DNA of 8,446 nt. Origin: an uncultured Oscillochloris sp. GTDB taxonomy: Bacteria; Chloroflexota; Chloroflexia; Chloroflexales; Chloroflexaceae. The position numbers and the translations under genes are program-made. Shown here one piece after another: positions 1 to 5,080 of this stretch; positions within the stretch are counted from its first letter, which is position 1; each line of letters begins with the position of its first letter. The stretch is from assembly GCA_903877345.1 (NCBI GenBank), contig CAIRDL010001066.1, positions 1 through 8,446 on the forward strand, given 5' to 3'. The notes below the pieces were generated by a model. The model made no database searches, was not told where the DNA came from, and saw only the letters and a program-made list of their open reading frames with translations.

Positions 1-528
1 CTGGTCAACGCGCAGTTCGGCGGTCTCGACCAAGCGGCCATCAGCCGCGACGAGATTGCCCTCCGCCAAAAGCAGCACATCGCCGGGCACCACCGCCTCG
101 CGCAGAATTTCCTGGGCGATGCCGTCGCGCAGCACACGGGCCTGGGCGGGCAACAAGGCGCGCAACGCAGCGGCGGCGCGTTCGGCCTTGTACTCTTGCC
201 AAAAACTAAACAACCCATTGATCAGATTGACCGTCCAAATCGCCGCGCCGAGCTGCGGCATTTGGGCCAGAAAACCGATCAGGCCACCGGCCCAGAGCAG
301 CAGCGCCATCAGGTGCGTGAATTGTTCGAGCAACGTCTGGAGAAGCGGTTTACGTTTGGCCGTCTGGAGCGTGTTCGGCCCATAGCGACGCAGACGCGCT
401 GCCGCCTCGGCGCTCGTCAGGCCACCCGCGCCCGTCCCCAAGGCCGTATAAACCTCGGGGATCGAGCGTTGGGGCAAAGCACTCCAGTCTTGATCAGGCG
501 TGGTGGGCGTGTCCAGCGGTGTTGGCAT
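1..528 (-). CDS. P-type cation-transporting ATPase, N-terminal part (runs off window)
   Basis: This is the first 176 residues of a P2-type (Ca2+/Mg2+/H+-like) ATPase, a membrane pump that couples ATP hydrolysis to cation export or import. Residues about 18-70 look like the cation-ATPase N-terminal domain (GLTSAEAAARLRRYGPN at about 36-52). Two membrane segments follow (about 72-90 and 92-112), then the FWQEYKAERA segment. The actuator domain begins with VPGDVLLLAEGNLVAADGR at about 147-165. The window ends just where the family's SLTGES-type motif would be expected, so phosphorylation and nucleotide domains are not visible and the ion cannot be named. The ATG lies 3 bases after the stop of the stress-protein gene and has no clear Shine-Dalgarno sequence, which suggests translation by coupling. 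It is the third gene of a PRTase-Usp-ATPase operon. The family call is secure; the substrate is unknown. Confidence 0.88.
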   Translation of the reverse strand, partial: MPTPLDTPTTPDQDWSALPQRSIPEVYTALGTGAGGLTSAEAAARLRRYGPNTLQTAKRKPLLQTLLEQFTHLMALLLWAGGLIGFLAQMPQLGAAIWTVNLINGLFSFWQEYKAERAAAALRALLPAQARVLRDGIAQEILREAVVPGDVLLLAEGNLVAADGRLVETAELRVDQ

Positions 529-531
529 AAG

Positions 532-1491
532 TTAAGCGGTGATATGCGTCTTTCGGCCTTGGACAGCGGCTATGGCAGCGCTATGGGTACGACTGTGCAG
601 TACCAGCACCGGCACATGGGTGCCGTGCAGCACCCGGTCGGTTGCGCTGCCCAACGCAAAGTGGTGCAGCCCACTCTGCCCGTGCGAAGTCATGATGATC
701 AAATCCGCCGCGTGCTGCTCAGCCTCGTGGCAAATCGTCTCGCCGACCATGCCCTCGCCGATCACCGTCTGCATGGGGATATGCTGGTGATCAGGCACAT
801 AGATATCCAGTTCGTGGAGTAACTGCTCGCGCAGGGCACTCTTCGCCGCCGGGCCTGGCTGCGGCATGATGCTGGGATCAAGGCCGATCTGCGGCGTCAG
901 CACCGTGAGCAGCACCAGAGTCGAACCGGAGCGCTCGGCGAGGTTGAAGGCCAGCGGCAGCGCTTCACGGGCGAGGGGCGAGCCGTCAAGTGGCACCATA
1001 ATCCGTTGGAGCGCGGGTTGTTCGGGCGCGGGGCTGCGAACCGCCAACACCGGAACAGCCGTGAGCCGCATGACACTGTGGGCCACGCTGCCGATCAGCC
1101 AGCGTCCGAGGCCACCGCGCCCGTGGGTGCCCATCACAATCATGTTGGCGGCGCAGCGCTCGGCAACCGCAACAATCGCATCCACCGGCGTACCGTAGAC
1201 CACCTCCGTCTGCACCTGTAGCCCCTCGGCGCGCAGCTTTGCGGCTGCCTGTTCAAGATAAGCATCGGCGTGAAGCTGGAGCGCCCACGGCGAATTCGGC
1301 GAGACCGTACCTGTCGGCGTTGTAATCTTGGTGAGCCGTTCGCGCTCGACCACGAAATCCTGGCGGTCGCCCTGCGTCACCACATGGAGTAAACGCACCT
1401 CAGCTTGCTGCAATCTGCTGAATAAATCGGCATACGGCAAAGCCAAAGCGGAAAGGTCGGAACCATCAAGCGGAACGAGAATCGTCTTCAC
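532..1491 (-). CDS. Tandem-domain universal stress protein (UspA family)
   Basis: This 319-residue cytoplasmic protein has two UspA domains, residues 1-152 and 162-300. Each opens with a beta strand of the same type (ILVPLDGSDLS at 4-14, IMVPLDGSPLA at 164-174). Domain 1 carries the ATP-binding motif G-2x-G-9x-G-S (GTHGRGGLGRWLIGS, 121-135). Domain 2 has a slightly altered version (TSHGQSGLHHFALGS, 268-282) in which the first glycine is threonine. The protein is therefore of the nucleotide-binding Usp type, generally linked to stress survival, with no defined reaction. The start is GTG with an AAGGAG ribosome binding site at 1499-1504. That site overlaps the stop codon of the upstream phosphoribosyltransferase gene, so the two are probably translationally coupled. 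The ATPase gene follows after 3 bases. Such Usp and PRTase genes often sit together in stress-type clusters, so a role near the cation pump is plausible but inferred. Confidence 0.93.
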   Translation of the reverse strand: MKTILVPLDGSDLSALALPYADLFSRLQQAEVRLLHVVTQGDRQDFVVERERLTKITTPTGTVSPNSPWALQLHADAYLEQAAAKLRAEGLQVQTEVVYGTPVDAIVAVAERCAANMIVMGTHGRGGLGRWLIGSVAHSVMRLTAVPVLAVRSPAPEQPALQRIMVPLDGSPLAREALPLAFNLAERSGSTLVLLTVLTPQIGLDPSIMPQPGPAAKSALREQLLHELDIYVPDHQHIPMQTVIGEGMVGETICHEAEQHAADLIIMTSHGQSGLHHFALGSATDRVLHGTHVPVLVLHSRTHSAAIAAVQGRKTHITA

Positions 1492-1503
1492 GACAACACT
1501 CCT

Positions 1504-2184
1504 TCAGCGCGACTGACGCAGCAAGGCTCGCACCTCATCGTCACTCGTCTGAGTAAAGTCCTCGTACCAAAAACCAAGCGCACTGAGGCGCTCAGGCTGG
1601 ACAACCGCGACCAGCGCATCTACCTGGCCGCGCAGGCGCTCCACCGTAGCGCGGGCGGCGACGGGCACAGCAACAATGACGCCCGCAGGCTGGTGAATGC
1701 GAATGGCGGCGATAGCGGCCTGCATCGTCGTGCCGGTTGCCAACCCATCATCAACCAGAATCACCGTTCGCCCGTGCAGATCCGGGGCATGCCGTCCCGC
1801 CCGATACAGTTGCGACCGGCGGAGCAACTCACGGCCCTCGGTGGCAGCAACGGCGGCCAATTCGTCCGCTGTCAGCGCAAGATCCCTGAGCACGGTGTCG
1901 TTCAGCACCAGCACATCGCCCTCGGCAATTGCGCCCATCGCCAACTCAGGCTGGTGGGGCACGCCAAGTTTGCGTACCAGCACCAAGTCGAGCGGTGCGC
2001 CCAGAGCTTGCGCTACCTCGAAAGCCACGGGTACACCCCCGCGAGGCAAGGCCAACACCACCATGTCTGGGCGACCGGCATAGGACGTCAGCTGCGCCGC
2101 GAGGGCTTGGCCCGCCGCAGTTCGGTCAGCAAAACGCGGGGCCGGACGAGTGAATGACCAGACCAGAGGGGTTAGCCAAAACAC
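1504..2184 (-). CDS. Phosphoribosyltransferase-domain protein
   Basis: This 226-residue type I phosphoribosyltransferase-fold protein belongs to the widespread family of predicted PRTases found beside stress genes. The PRPP-binding loop is VILVDDGLATGTT at 141-153. Other family motifs are FADRTAAGQALA (18-29), LPRGGVPVAFEVA (46-58) and VRKLGVPHQPELAMGAIAEG (70-89). The real substrate of this family is not established; some members are fused to dienelactone hydrolase domains. The first gene of its operon, it starts with GTG and has a very strong AAGGAGG-type ribosome binding site 6 bases upstream. The residues before position 17 (MFWLTPLVWSFTRPAP) are less typical than the rest, but the ribosome binding site supports this start. 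A 19-codon upstream ORF overlaps the first 13 bases of the gene. The downstream Usp gene is 12 bases away. Confidence 0.92.
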   Translation of the reverse strand: MFWLTPLVWSFTRPAPRFADRTAAGQALAAQLTSYAGRPDMVVLALPRGGVPVAFEVAQALGAPLDLVLVRKLGVPHQPELAMGAIAEGDVLVLNDTVLRDLALTADELAAVAATEGRELLRRSQLYRAGRHAPDLHGRTVILVDDGLATGTTMQAAIAAIRIHQPAGVIVAVPVAARATVERLRGQVDALVAVVQPERLSALGFWYEDFTQTSDDEVRALLRQSR

Positions 2185-2231
2185 TGCCCACCTCCTTCCT
2201 CACAGCACGGGCCTCGCTGTGCGAACATCAT
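2172..2231 (-). CDS. Possible 19-residue leader peptide upstream of the PRTase operon
   Basis: A short ORF with two consecutive ATG codons (2229-2231, 2226-2228) is preceded by AAAGGAG at 2239-2245, 7 bases from the first ATG, which is near-ideal. It reads MMFAQRGPCCEEGGGQCFG and stops at a TAA inside the PRTase coding region, overlapping its GTG start by 13 bases in another frame. Translation would pass directly over the PRTase ribosome binding site, the classic arrangement for coupling or attenuation. The peptide has three cysteines and four glycine pairs or triplets, but no run of a single regulatory amino acid. Its reality rests only on the ribosome binding site and position, since such a short frame can occur by chance. 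Confidence 0.35.
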   Translation of the reverse strand: MMFAQRGPCCEEGGGQCFG

Positions 2232-2251
2232 GATGGTTCTCCTTTGAACCA
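2201..2251 (-). promoter_or_regulatory. Two hairpins in the PRTase operon leader
   Basis: On the minus-strand transcript, TGGTTC and GAACCA (2234-2239 with 2246-2251) form a 6-bp stem. Its 6-base loop is AAAGGA, the core of the upstream-ORF ribosome binding site. Just downstream, CACAGC and GCTGTG (2201-2206 with 2216-2221) form a second 6-bp stem with a 9-base loop. This stem ends immediately before the GAGGAAGGAGG stretch that serves the PRTase GTG. The first stem would present the ribosome binding site in a loop, and the second lies within the upstream ORF. The stems are seen directly in the sequence; the regulatory role is inferred. Confidence 0.4.
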
Positions 2252-2371
2252 CCGAGAAGCGAAGGAAGAGAGCCGTGCGGTTGAGGGGAATGCCAGGGGG
2301 AGAAGTCGGCCAGTGTGGCGATGACCTGCGCTCGGTGGCGAACTAGCTGCGCCATTGTCTGCGTAGCCTAT

Positions 2372-2388
2372 AGCAAGACGAGTGCCAG
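2372..2388 (-). promoter_or_regulatory. Sigma-54-like -24/-12 motif upstream of the PRTase operon
   Basis: Read on the minus strand this is CTGGCACTCGTCTTGCT. It matches the RpoN consensus TGGCAC-N5-TTGCW, with exactly 10 bases between the invariant GG and GC. A start about 12 bases further on would give a leader of roughly 175 bases, containing the two hairpins and the upstream ORF. No sigma-54 activator or rpoN gene is visible, and I am not sure that this lineage has sigma-54, so a chance match is a real possibility. The rest of the divergent gap, roughly 2252-2488, shows no gene. Confidence 0.3.
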
Positions 2389-2488
2389 ATCCAGGGCAAC
2401 CTGCTCTACCCGGTGTAATCGTTTCGCTACGGTCGCAACGGGCGCACGTAGCCGACCCTATCTATTATTAACTATTCTGCATAACAAC

Positions 2489-2516
2489 TTGACAATCGCC
2501 ATTGCTGCGGTACCAT
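2489..2516 (+). promoter_or_regulatory. Sigma-70-type promoter for the DUF4395-thioredoxin pair
   Basis: A perfect TTGACA at 2489-2494 is followed after 16 bases by TACCAT at 2511-2516 (4 of 6 matches to the -10 consensus). An A+T-rich stretch lies just upstream (about 2460-2486) in an otherwise G+C-rich region. The predicted transcript would start about 32 bases before the DUF4395 start codon. Confidence 0.6.
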
Positions 2517-2555
2517 GCTGCTAATCCAATGTTGCGAAGCTGAGAGGAGACACGT

Positions 2556-3011
2556 ATGGCTACCACCCTTGAGCAACGGGCGGAACCCGTCGCCCAGACC
2601 TTTGACCGCACGGCGCTAAAGGTCAACCAAGCGGCGATTATCGCGCTGCTCATCGTCGCCTTTATCACCAATTTCGCTTGGCTGGTCGTCTTTGTCGCCG
2701 CCGTGATGGTGCTAGGCACCTTCAGCCCCCAGTTGGCCCTCTTCCAACGGTTGTACCGTGACCTGTTGCGCCCGGCGGGGCTGTTGCGCCCCGACCTTCA
2801 TGTTGAGGATGCGGCACCCCATCGCTTTGCCCAGGGCTTTGGCGGGGCGGTGCTGTGTGCTGCCAGTCTCGCCCTCTTCACGGGGTTTAGCACGTTCGGC
2901 TTGGCGCTGGTGCTGCTCGTGATCGTGCTCGCGGTGATCAACCTAGCCTTCGGCTTCTGCGCGGGCTGCTTCGTCTATCTTCAGCTTAGTCGGCTGCGAC
3001 GGGCGAGGTAA
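2556..3011 (+). CDS. DUF4395 family membrane protein
   Basis: This 151-residue integral membrane protein matches DUF4395. The family signature is visible throughout: DRTALKVNQAAIIALL (17-32), GTFSPQLALFQRLYRDLLRP (54-73), EDAAPHRFAQGFGG (84-97) and GFCAGCFVYLQL (133-144). Hydrophobic segments lie at about 25-55 and 95-142, the second pair surrounding the conserved C135-x-x-C138. DUF4395 has no proven function, but its genes commonly neighbour thioredoxin-like or sulfurtransferase genes. The same holds here, since the next gene starts 4 bases after the stop. The CxxC near the end of the last membrane segment could exchange electrons with that partner; this is an inference. The ATG has an AGGAG ribosome binding site at 2545-2549 and its own promoter upstream. 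Confidence 0.9.
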   Translation: MATTLEQRAEPVAQTFDRTALKVNQAAIIALLIVAFITNFAWLVVFVAAVMVLGTFSPQLALFQRLYRDLLRPAGLLRPDLHVEDAAPHRFAQGFGGAVLCAASLALFTGFSTFGLALVLLVIVLAVINLAFGFCAGCFVYLQLSRLRRAR

Positions 3012-3015
3012 GCCA

Positions 3016-3420
3016 ATGCTGGAACGCTTGCTCATCCTCGCCCTCGTTGCCACCGCCATCATCAGCGCCTGGGCCTTCCTGCGCGAACGGCAGCGGCGGC
3101 GGCTCCACAGCCTCGTCGCAACCCGCCCCTTCGCTGGTCTCGTCCCGTTTGGTCGTGCGGCAGTCGTGGCCCTCACGCTGCCCACCTGCGTCGAGTGTCG
3201 GACGCGGCAAACGCCCGCCATCGAGCGGCTCCGCACGCGCCTCGGGGCCAGCATCCACATCGTCACCCTCTCGGCAGAAACTCACGCCGCCCTCGTCACG
3301 CAGCTTGGCGTCCTGACGGTACCCACGACCGTCGTCCTCGACTCTACCGGAACGGTGCGCTTCCTGAACCAGGGCTTCACCGACGAGACGCGGCTTACTC
3401 AGCAGATCGCCGCCGTCTAA
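3016..3420 (+). CDS. Membrane-anchored thioredoxin-like protein
   Basis: This 134-residue protein has an N-terminal hydrophobic anchor (about 3-22) followed by a basic RERQRRR segment (23-29). A thioredoxin-fold domain follows. The redox motif is C58-V-E-C61 in TLPTCVECRTRQTP, and the expected cis-proline is P103 in GVLTVPTT. The end is a typical beta strand (TTVVLDSTGTVRFLNQG, 104-120). Positive charges after the anchor fit the positive-inside rule if the domain faces the cytoplasm, although a periplasmic or outside location is not excluded. The gene sits 4 bases downstream of the DUF4395 gene and uses GAGG at 3005-3008, next to that gene's stop codon, as ribosome binding site, so the two should be co-translated. 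It probably reduces or oxidises a partner disulfide, perhaps the CxxC of DUF4395. Confidence 0.87.
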   Translation: MLERLLILALVATAIISAWAFLRERQRRRLHSLVATRPFAGLVPFGRAAVVALTLPTCVECRTRQTPAIERLRTRLGASIHIVTLSAETHAALVTQLGVLTVPTTVVLDSTGTVRFLNQGFTDETRLTQQIAAV

Positions 3421-3437
3421 GCCTTGGCGTTGCCCCA

Positions 3438-3508
3438 GGCGTTTCAAGGTGGCGAGCCTTTAGGCCGCTCTATCCGACGAAAGCCTTGACGCCACGCGAC
3501 AACCTCAA
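3438..3508 (+). repeat. Structured hairpin repeat, copy 1
   Basis: This copy aligns without gaps to copy 2 exactly 360 bases further on. The shared core is GAGCCTTTAGGC (3454-3465), 4 variable bases, then CTATCCG (3470-3476), and a tail CCACGCRACAACCYCAA (3492-3508). In the register of copy 2, 3448-3456 pairs with 3485-3493, giving 8 of 9 pairs including U-G and G-U wobbles. An alternative outer stem (TCAAGG 3444-3449 with CCTTGA 3484-3489, GGCG 3438-3441 with CGCC 3490-3493) is also possible. It begins 17 bases after the thioredoxin stop codon. There is no T-tract, so it is not an ordinary terminator. The family is not recognised; a right-end or guide-RNA scaffold of an IS200/IS605-type element, or a MITE core, are the candidates. 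Confidence 0.6.
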
Positions 3509-3525
3509 TCGCAGAGAACTTCTTC

Positions 3526-3551
3526 AAGCCGGGAGCTTCAGCCCCCGGCTT
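3526..3551 (+). repeat. Perfect-stem hairpin, possible IS200/IS605-type end structure
   Basis: AAGCCGGG (3526-3533) pairs fully with CCCGGCTT (3544-3551). Inside is one A-C mismatch, a GC/GC pair and a TTCA loop. Such short subterminal hairpins are typical of IS200/IS605 ends, but no tnpA or tnpB is present. It lies in the stretch that copy 1 has, and copy 2 lacks, between the shared CAACCYCAA tail and the GGATTGCTA word, so it may be an insertion into that unit. No T-run follows on either strand, which argues against an intrinsic terminator. Confidence 0.4.
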
Positions 3552-3574
3552 AAACGACTTGGAAAGGATTGCTA

Positions 3575-3779
3575 AAGGCGCGAGCGCCCCCTCCCCAGGG
3601 CTGATGCAAAGTCGCGCCATCCCTCACCCCCTGCCCCTGGTATCATGAGGCTGGGCGGGGAGATTCGGTAGCCCCCTGGGGGTACAACCCCGACGGAGAG
3701 ATAGATCCTCCGCCCACACGCCTTACACTGCAGTGGTAGTACGTCAGTCGCATGGCAACGCAGGCCGAACCAGAGACCG
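3575..3779. other. Non-coding stretch between the two hairpin repeats
   Basis: I see no credible gene here. The stretch is rich in short C and G runs, including the palindrome CCCCCTGGGGG at 3672-3682 and GGCGCGAGCGCC at 3577-3588. A short open frame (about 3605-3736) is too brief and too unlike any family I recognise to be called; it might be the worn end of a transposase gene. Confidence 0.5.
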
Positions 3780-3881
3780 TATAGCAATCCTACACAGGTT
3801 ATGAAAAGGAGTCGAGCCTTTAGGCGGCCCTATCCGGCTAACGCCTCGACTCCACGCAACAACCCCAACAGGATTGCTATA
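3780..3881 (+). mobile_element. MITE-like unit with 11-bp terminal inverted repeats
   Basis: TATAGCAATCC at 3780-3790 and its perfect inverse GGATTGCTATA at 3871-3881 enclose 80 bases with no coding capacity, for a total of 102 bases. The centre is hairpin-repeat copy 2. The outer TA bases could be a target duplication of the IS630/Tc1-mariner type, but whether they belong to the repeat or to the target cannot be decided from one copy. The word GGATTGCTA occurs a third time at 3566-3574, after copy 1. This suggests that copy 1 is a related unit that has lost its left terminal repeat. Confidence 0.6.
3808..3868 (+). repeat. Structured hairpin repeat, copy 2
   Basis: GGAGTCGAG (3808-3816) pairs perfectly with CTCGACTCC (3845-3853). 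The interior holds two small hairpins: GCC-TTTA-GGC (3817-3825 region) and GCC-CTATCC-GGC (3827-3838 region). The core GAGCCTTTAGGC-N4-CTATCCG and the 3' tail are shared with copy 1. Between copies the stem keeps pairing while bases differ: an A-U pair here is a U-G pair in copy 1, and a G-C pair is a G-U. Such consistent change points to a folded RNA or folded single-stranded DNA rather than to mere sequence duplication. Confidence 0.6.
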
Positions 3882-4050
3882 TGAGCCCCCGGAGGCCACG
3901 AGCCTGAGGTGAGCGAGATCCAAACTGCCGGCCCCACGGAGAGAATGCAGGGCTACGAGCCCGGATACCAGGTAGTGGGGGAACGGTCGGCATGGCGGTT
4001 CCAGAACGCTGACACGCATGTGACACCGATGAGTCATGGAGGACAGCGCC
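3882..4050 (+). ncRNA. IS110 left-end leader, candidate bridge-RNA region
   Basis: IS110-family elements carry a long non-coding stretch upstream of the transposase gene from which the bridge (seek) RNA is made. Here about 170 bases without a gene separate the MITE-like unit from the transposase start. Visible hairpins are GGGCT-ACG-AGCCC (3950-3962) and GGAAC with GTTCC (3980-3984 with 3998-4002, a 13-base loop). The direct repeat TGACAC and the ribosome binding site GGAGGA (4038-4043) lie near the end. The exact IS end cannot be fixed from this single, broken copy, and the RNA boundaries are not known. The call rests on position and family knowledge. Confidence 0.4.
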
Positions 4051-4317
4051 ATGACGTGTTTCCTGGGTGTGGATGTGGGCAAGACGACCCTCGTCGCCGC
4101 CATCTGGCAGGACGGAACCGGCACGGTAGTGGGGTCTTTTCCCAACACGGAGGAGGGGTTCGCGGCCCTCGCCACCGCCCTGCCTCCGCGAACCTCCGTG
4201 CGGCTGGTGCTGGAACCGACGGGGGGCTATGAACTGGCGCTGGCAACCTAGGCGCAAACGCAGGGGTGGGCGGTTTGTCGGCCCAACCCGCGCCAGGTGC
4301 GGGACTGGGCCAAGGGG
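4051..4317 (+). pseudogene. IS110-family transposase, N-terminal fragment with in-frame stop
   Basis: From ATG 4051 (ribosome binding site GGAGGA, 8-base spacing) the frame reads as the RuvC-like DEDD domain of an IS110 transposase. It has FLGVDVGKTTL (4-14) with the first catalytic Asp, D8, and FPNTEEGFAAL (30-40). LVLEPTGGYELALA (52-65) carries the catalytic Glu, E55. A TAG at 4249-4251 stops the frame after 66 codons. Homology continues in the same frame beyond it (AQTQGWAVCRPNPRQVRDWAKG), where intact relatives have the same wording without a stop. At about 4315-4324 it passes into an integron integrase sequence. The KTDRIDA-type segment, the later catalytic Asp residues and the C-terminal serine domain of IS110 proteins are all missing. 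The gene is therefore dead as a transposase. Confidence 0.85.
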
Positions 4318-4914
4318 GTTTATCTGTTGATGGCGCAACTGTTGTATGGCAGCGGGCTGCGGCTGATGGAGTGTCTGCGACTGCGGGTGAAGGATATCGA
4401 TCAGGCACAGCACCAGATTACGGTGCGCGATGGGAAGGGGTTGAAGGATCGGGTCACGATGCTGCCAAATAGGTTGGTGGCACCGCTGGATCAGCATCTC
4501 CTTACGGTGCGCCAACTCCATCAGTCTGATCTGAAGGCTGGCTATGGGGCAGTGCCGCTGCCCTATGCGTTGGCCGAAAAGTATCCCAATGCGGCCCGCG
4601 AGTGGGGGTGGCAGTTTGTCTTTCCAGCACCGCAACGCTCGTCTGACCCGCGTTCTGGGGTATTGGCCCGCCACCATCTTGGGCCGAGTGCGCTACAAAA
4701 GGCGGTGCGCCGGGCGGTGGTGGCTTCGGCGATTACGAAGCCGGCGGGTTGCCATACGTTCCGCCATAGTTTCGCAACCCATCTGTTGGAGGATGGCTAT
4801 GATATTCGGACGGTGCAGGAGTTGCTTGGCCATACGGATGTGCAGACGACGATGATCTATGCGCATGTGCTGAACCGGGGCGGGCGTGGGGTGCGTAGTC
4901 CGCTTGATCGCTGA
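4318..4914 (+). pseudogene. Integron integrase (IntI-type tyrosine recombinase), C-terminal catalytic domain only
   Basis: This is the catalytic domain of an IntI-type recombinase, in frame with the IS110 fragment. Numbering from ATG 4330: R11 of box I (YGSGLRLMECLRLRV), K36, H142 and R145 (CHTFRHSFATHL), H168 (ELLGHTDVQTT) and the nucleophile Y177 (TTMIYAHV) are all present. The insert specific to integron integrases is at 62-100 (YALAEKYPNAAREWGWQFVFPA) and separates IntI from XerC/XerD. The ending VLNRGGRGVRSPLDR is also typical. The family is normally about 320-340 residues; the N-terminal core-binding domain, about 115-130 residues, is missing. A separate 194-residue product could start at ATG 4330, but GGGGG at 4314-4318 is 11 bases away and a poor ribosome binding site. 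Without the arm domain it should not assemble on attC. The intact catalytic residues suggest recent decay. Confidence 0.9.
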
Positions 4915-4970
4915 CGGGATCGTGAGGCAAAGATGGACTCAGCGGTTGGTCGGGGGTACGTTTGATCCGG

Positions 4971-5080
4971 CGGCAACCACGCAACAACAAACCGCCGACG
5001 GCTGCCGATAATGTACGGCTGCGGCGGTCGGCGGTCAGTGCTCCTACGGCTGATTGCCACAGGGCGTGCGGTCGTTAGGC
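4971..5080. repeat. attC-like imperfect palindrome next to the integrase
   Basis: Starting 57 bases after the integrase stop, a nested palindrome is seen. Its inner stem is ACCGCCGAC (4991-4999) with GTCGGCGGT (5027-5035), perfect over 9 bp. It continues as GCtGCCG (5001-5007) with CGGCtGC (5016-5022) around an ATAATGTA loop, with an asymmetric 1-versus-4-base bulge. Outside, CACGC (4978-4982) can pair with GCGTG (5064-5068). The right edge is GTTAGGC (5074-5080), a perfect GTTRRRY core; the left edge CGGCAAC keeps only the AAC. Length (110 bases), layout and extrahelical bases resemble an integron attC site. The left box is a weak match, so the call is tentative. No T-tract follows, so a terminator is unlikely. 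Confidence 0.42.

Noticed and set aside
196..822. Long plus-strand frame opposite the ATPase and Usp genes.
   Set aside because: It is antisense to two clear protein families. It has no ribosome binding site and an arginine-, glutamine- and histidine-rich composition typical of a shadow frame.
3605..3736. Short open plus-strand frame ending in a TAG at 3734-3736, containing HEAGRGDSVAPWGYNPDGE, which could be a worn transposase (TnpB-like) C-terminus ahead of hairpin copy 2.
   Set aside because: It is only about 40 codons with no start or ribosome binding site, and no zinc-ribbon or RuvC motif is visible. The resemblance is too vague to call.
3877..4677. Long minus-strand frame across the IS110/integrase region.
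   Set aside because: The plus strand shows unmistakable IS110 and IntI motifs. The minus-strand product is rich in Pro, Arg, Gln and His without any domain, as expected of an antisense shadow.
4991..5035. Strong hairpin after the integrase gene considered as an intrinsic terminator.
   Set aside because: No T-tract follows on either strand. The asymmetric bulge and flanking core fit an attC-like site better.
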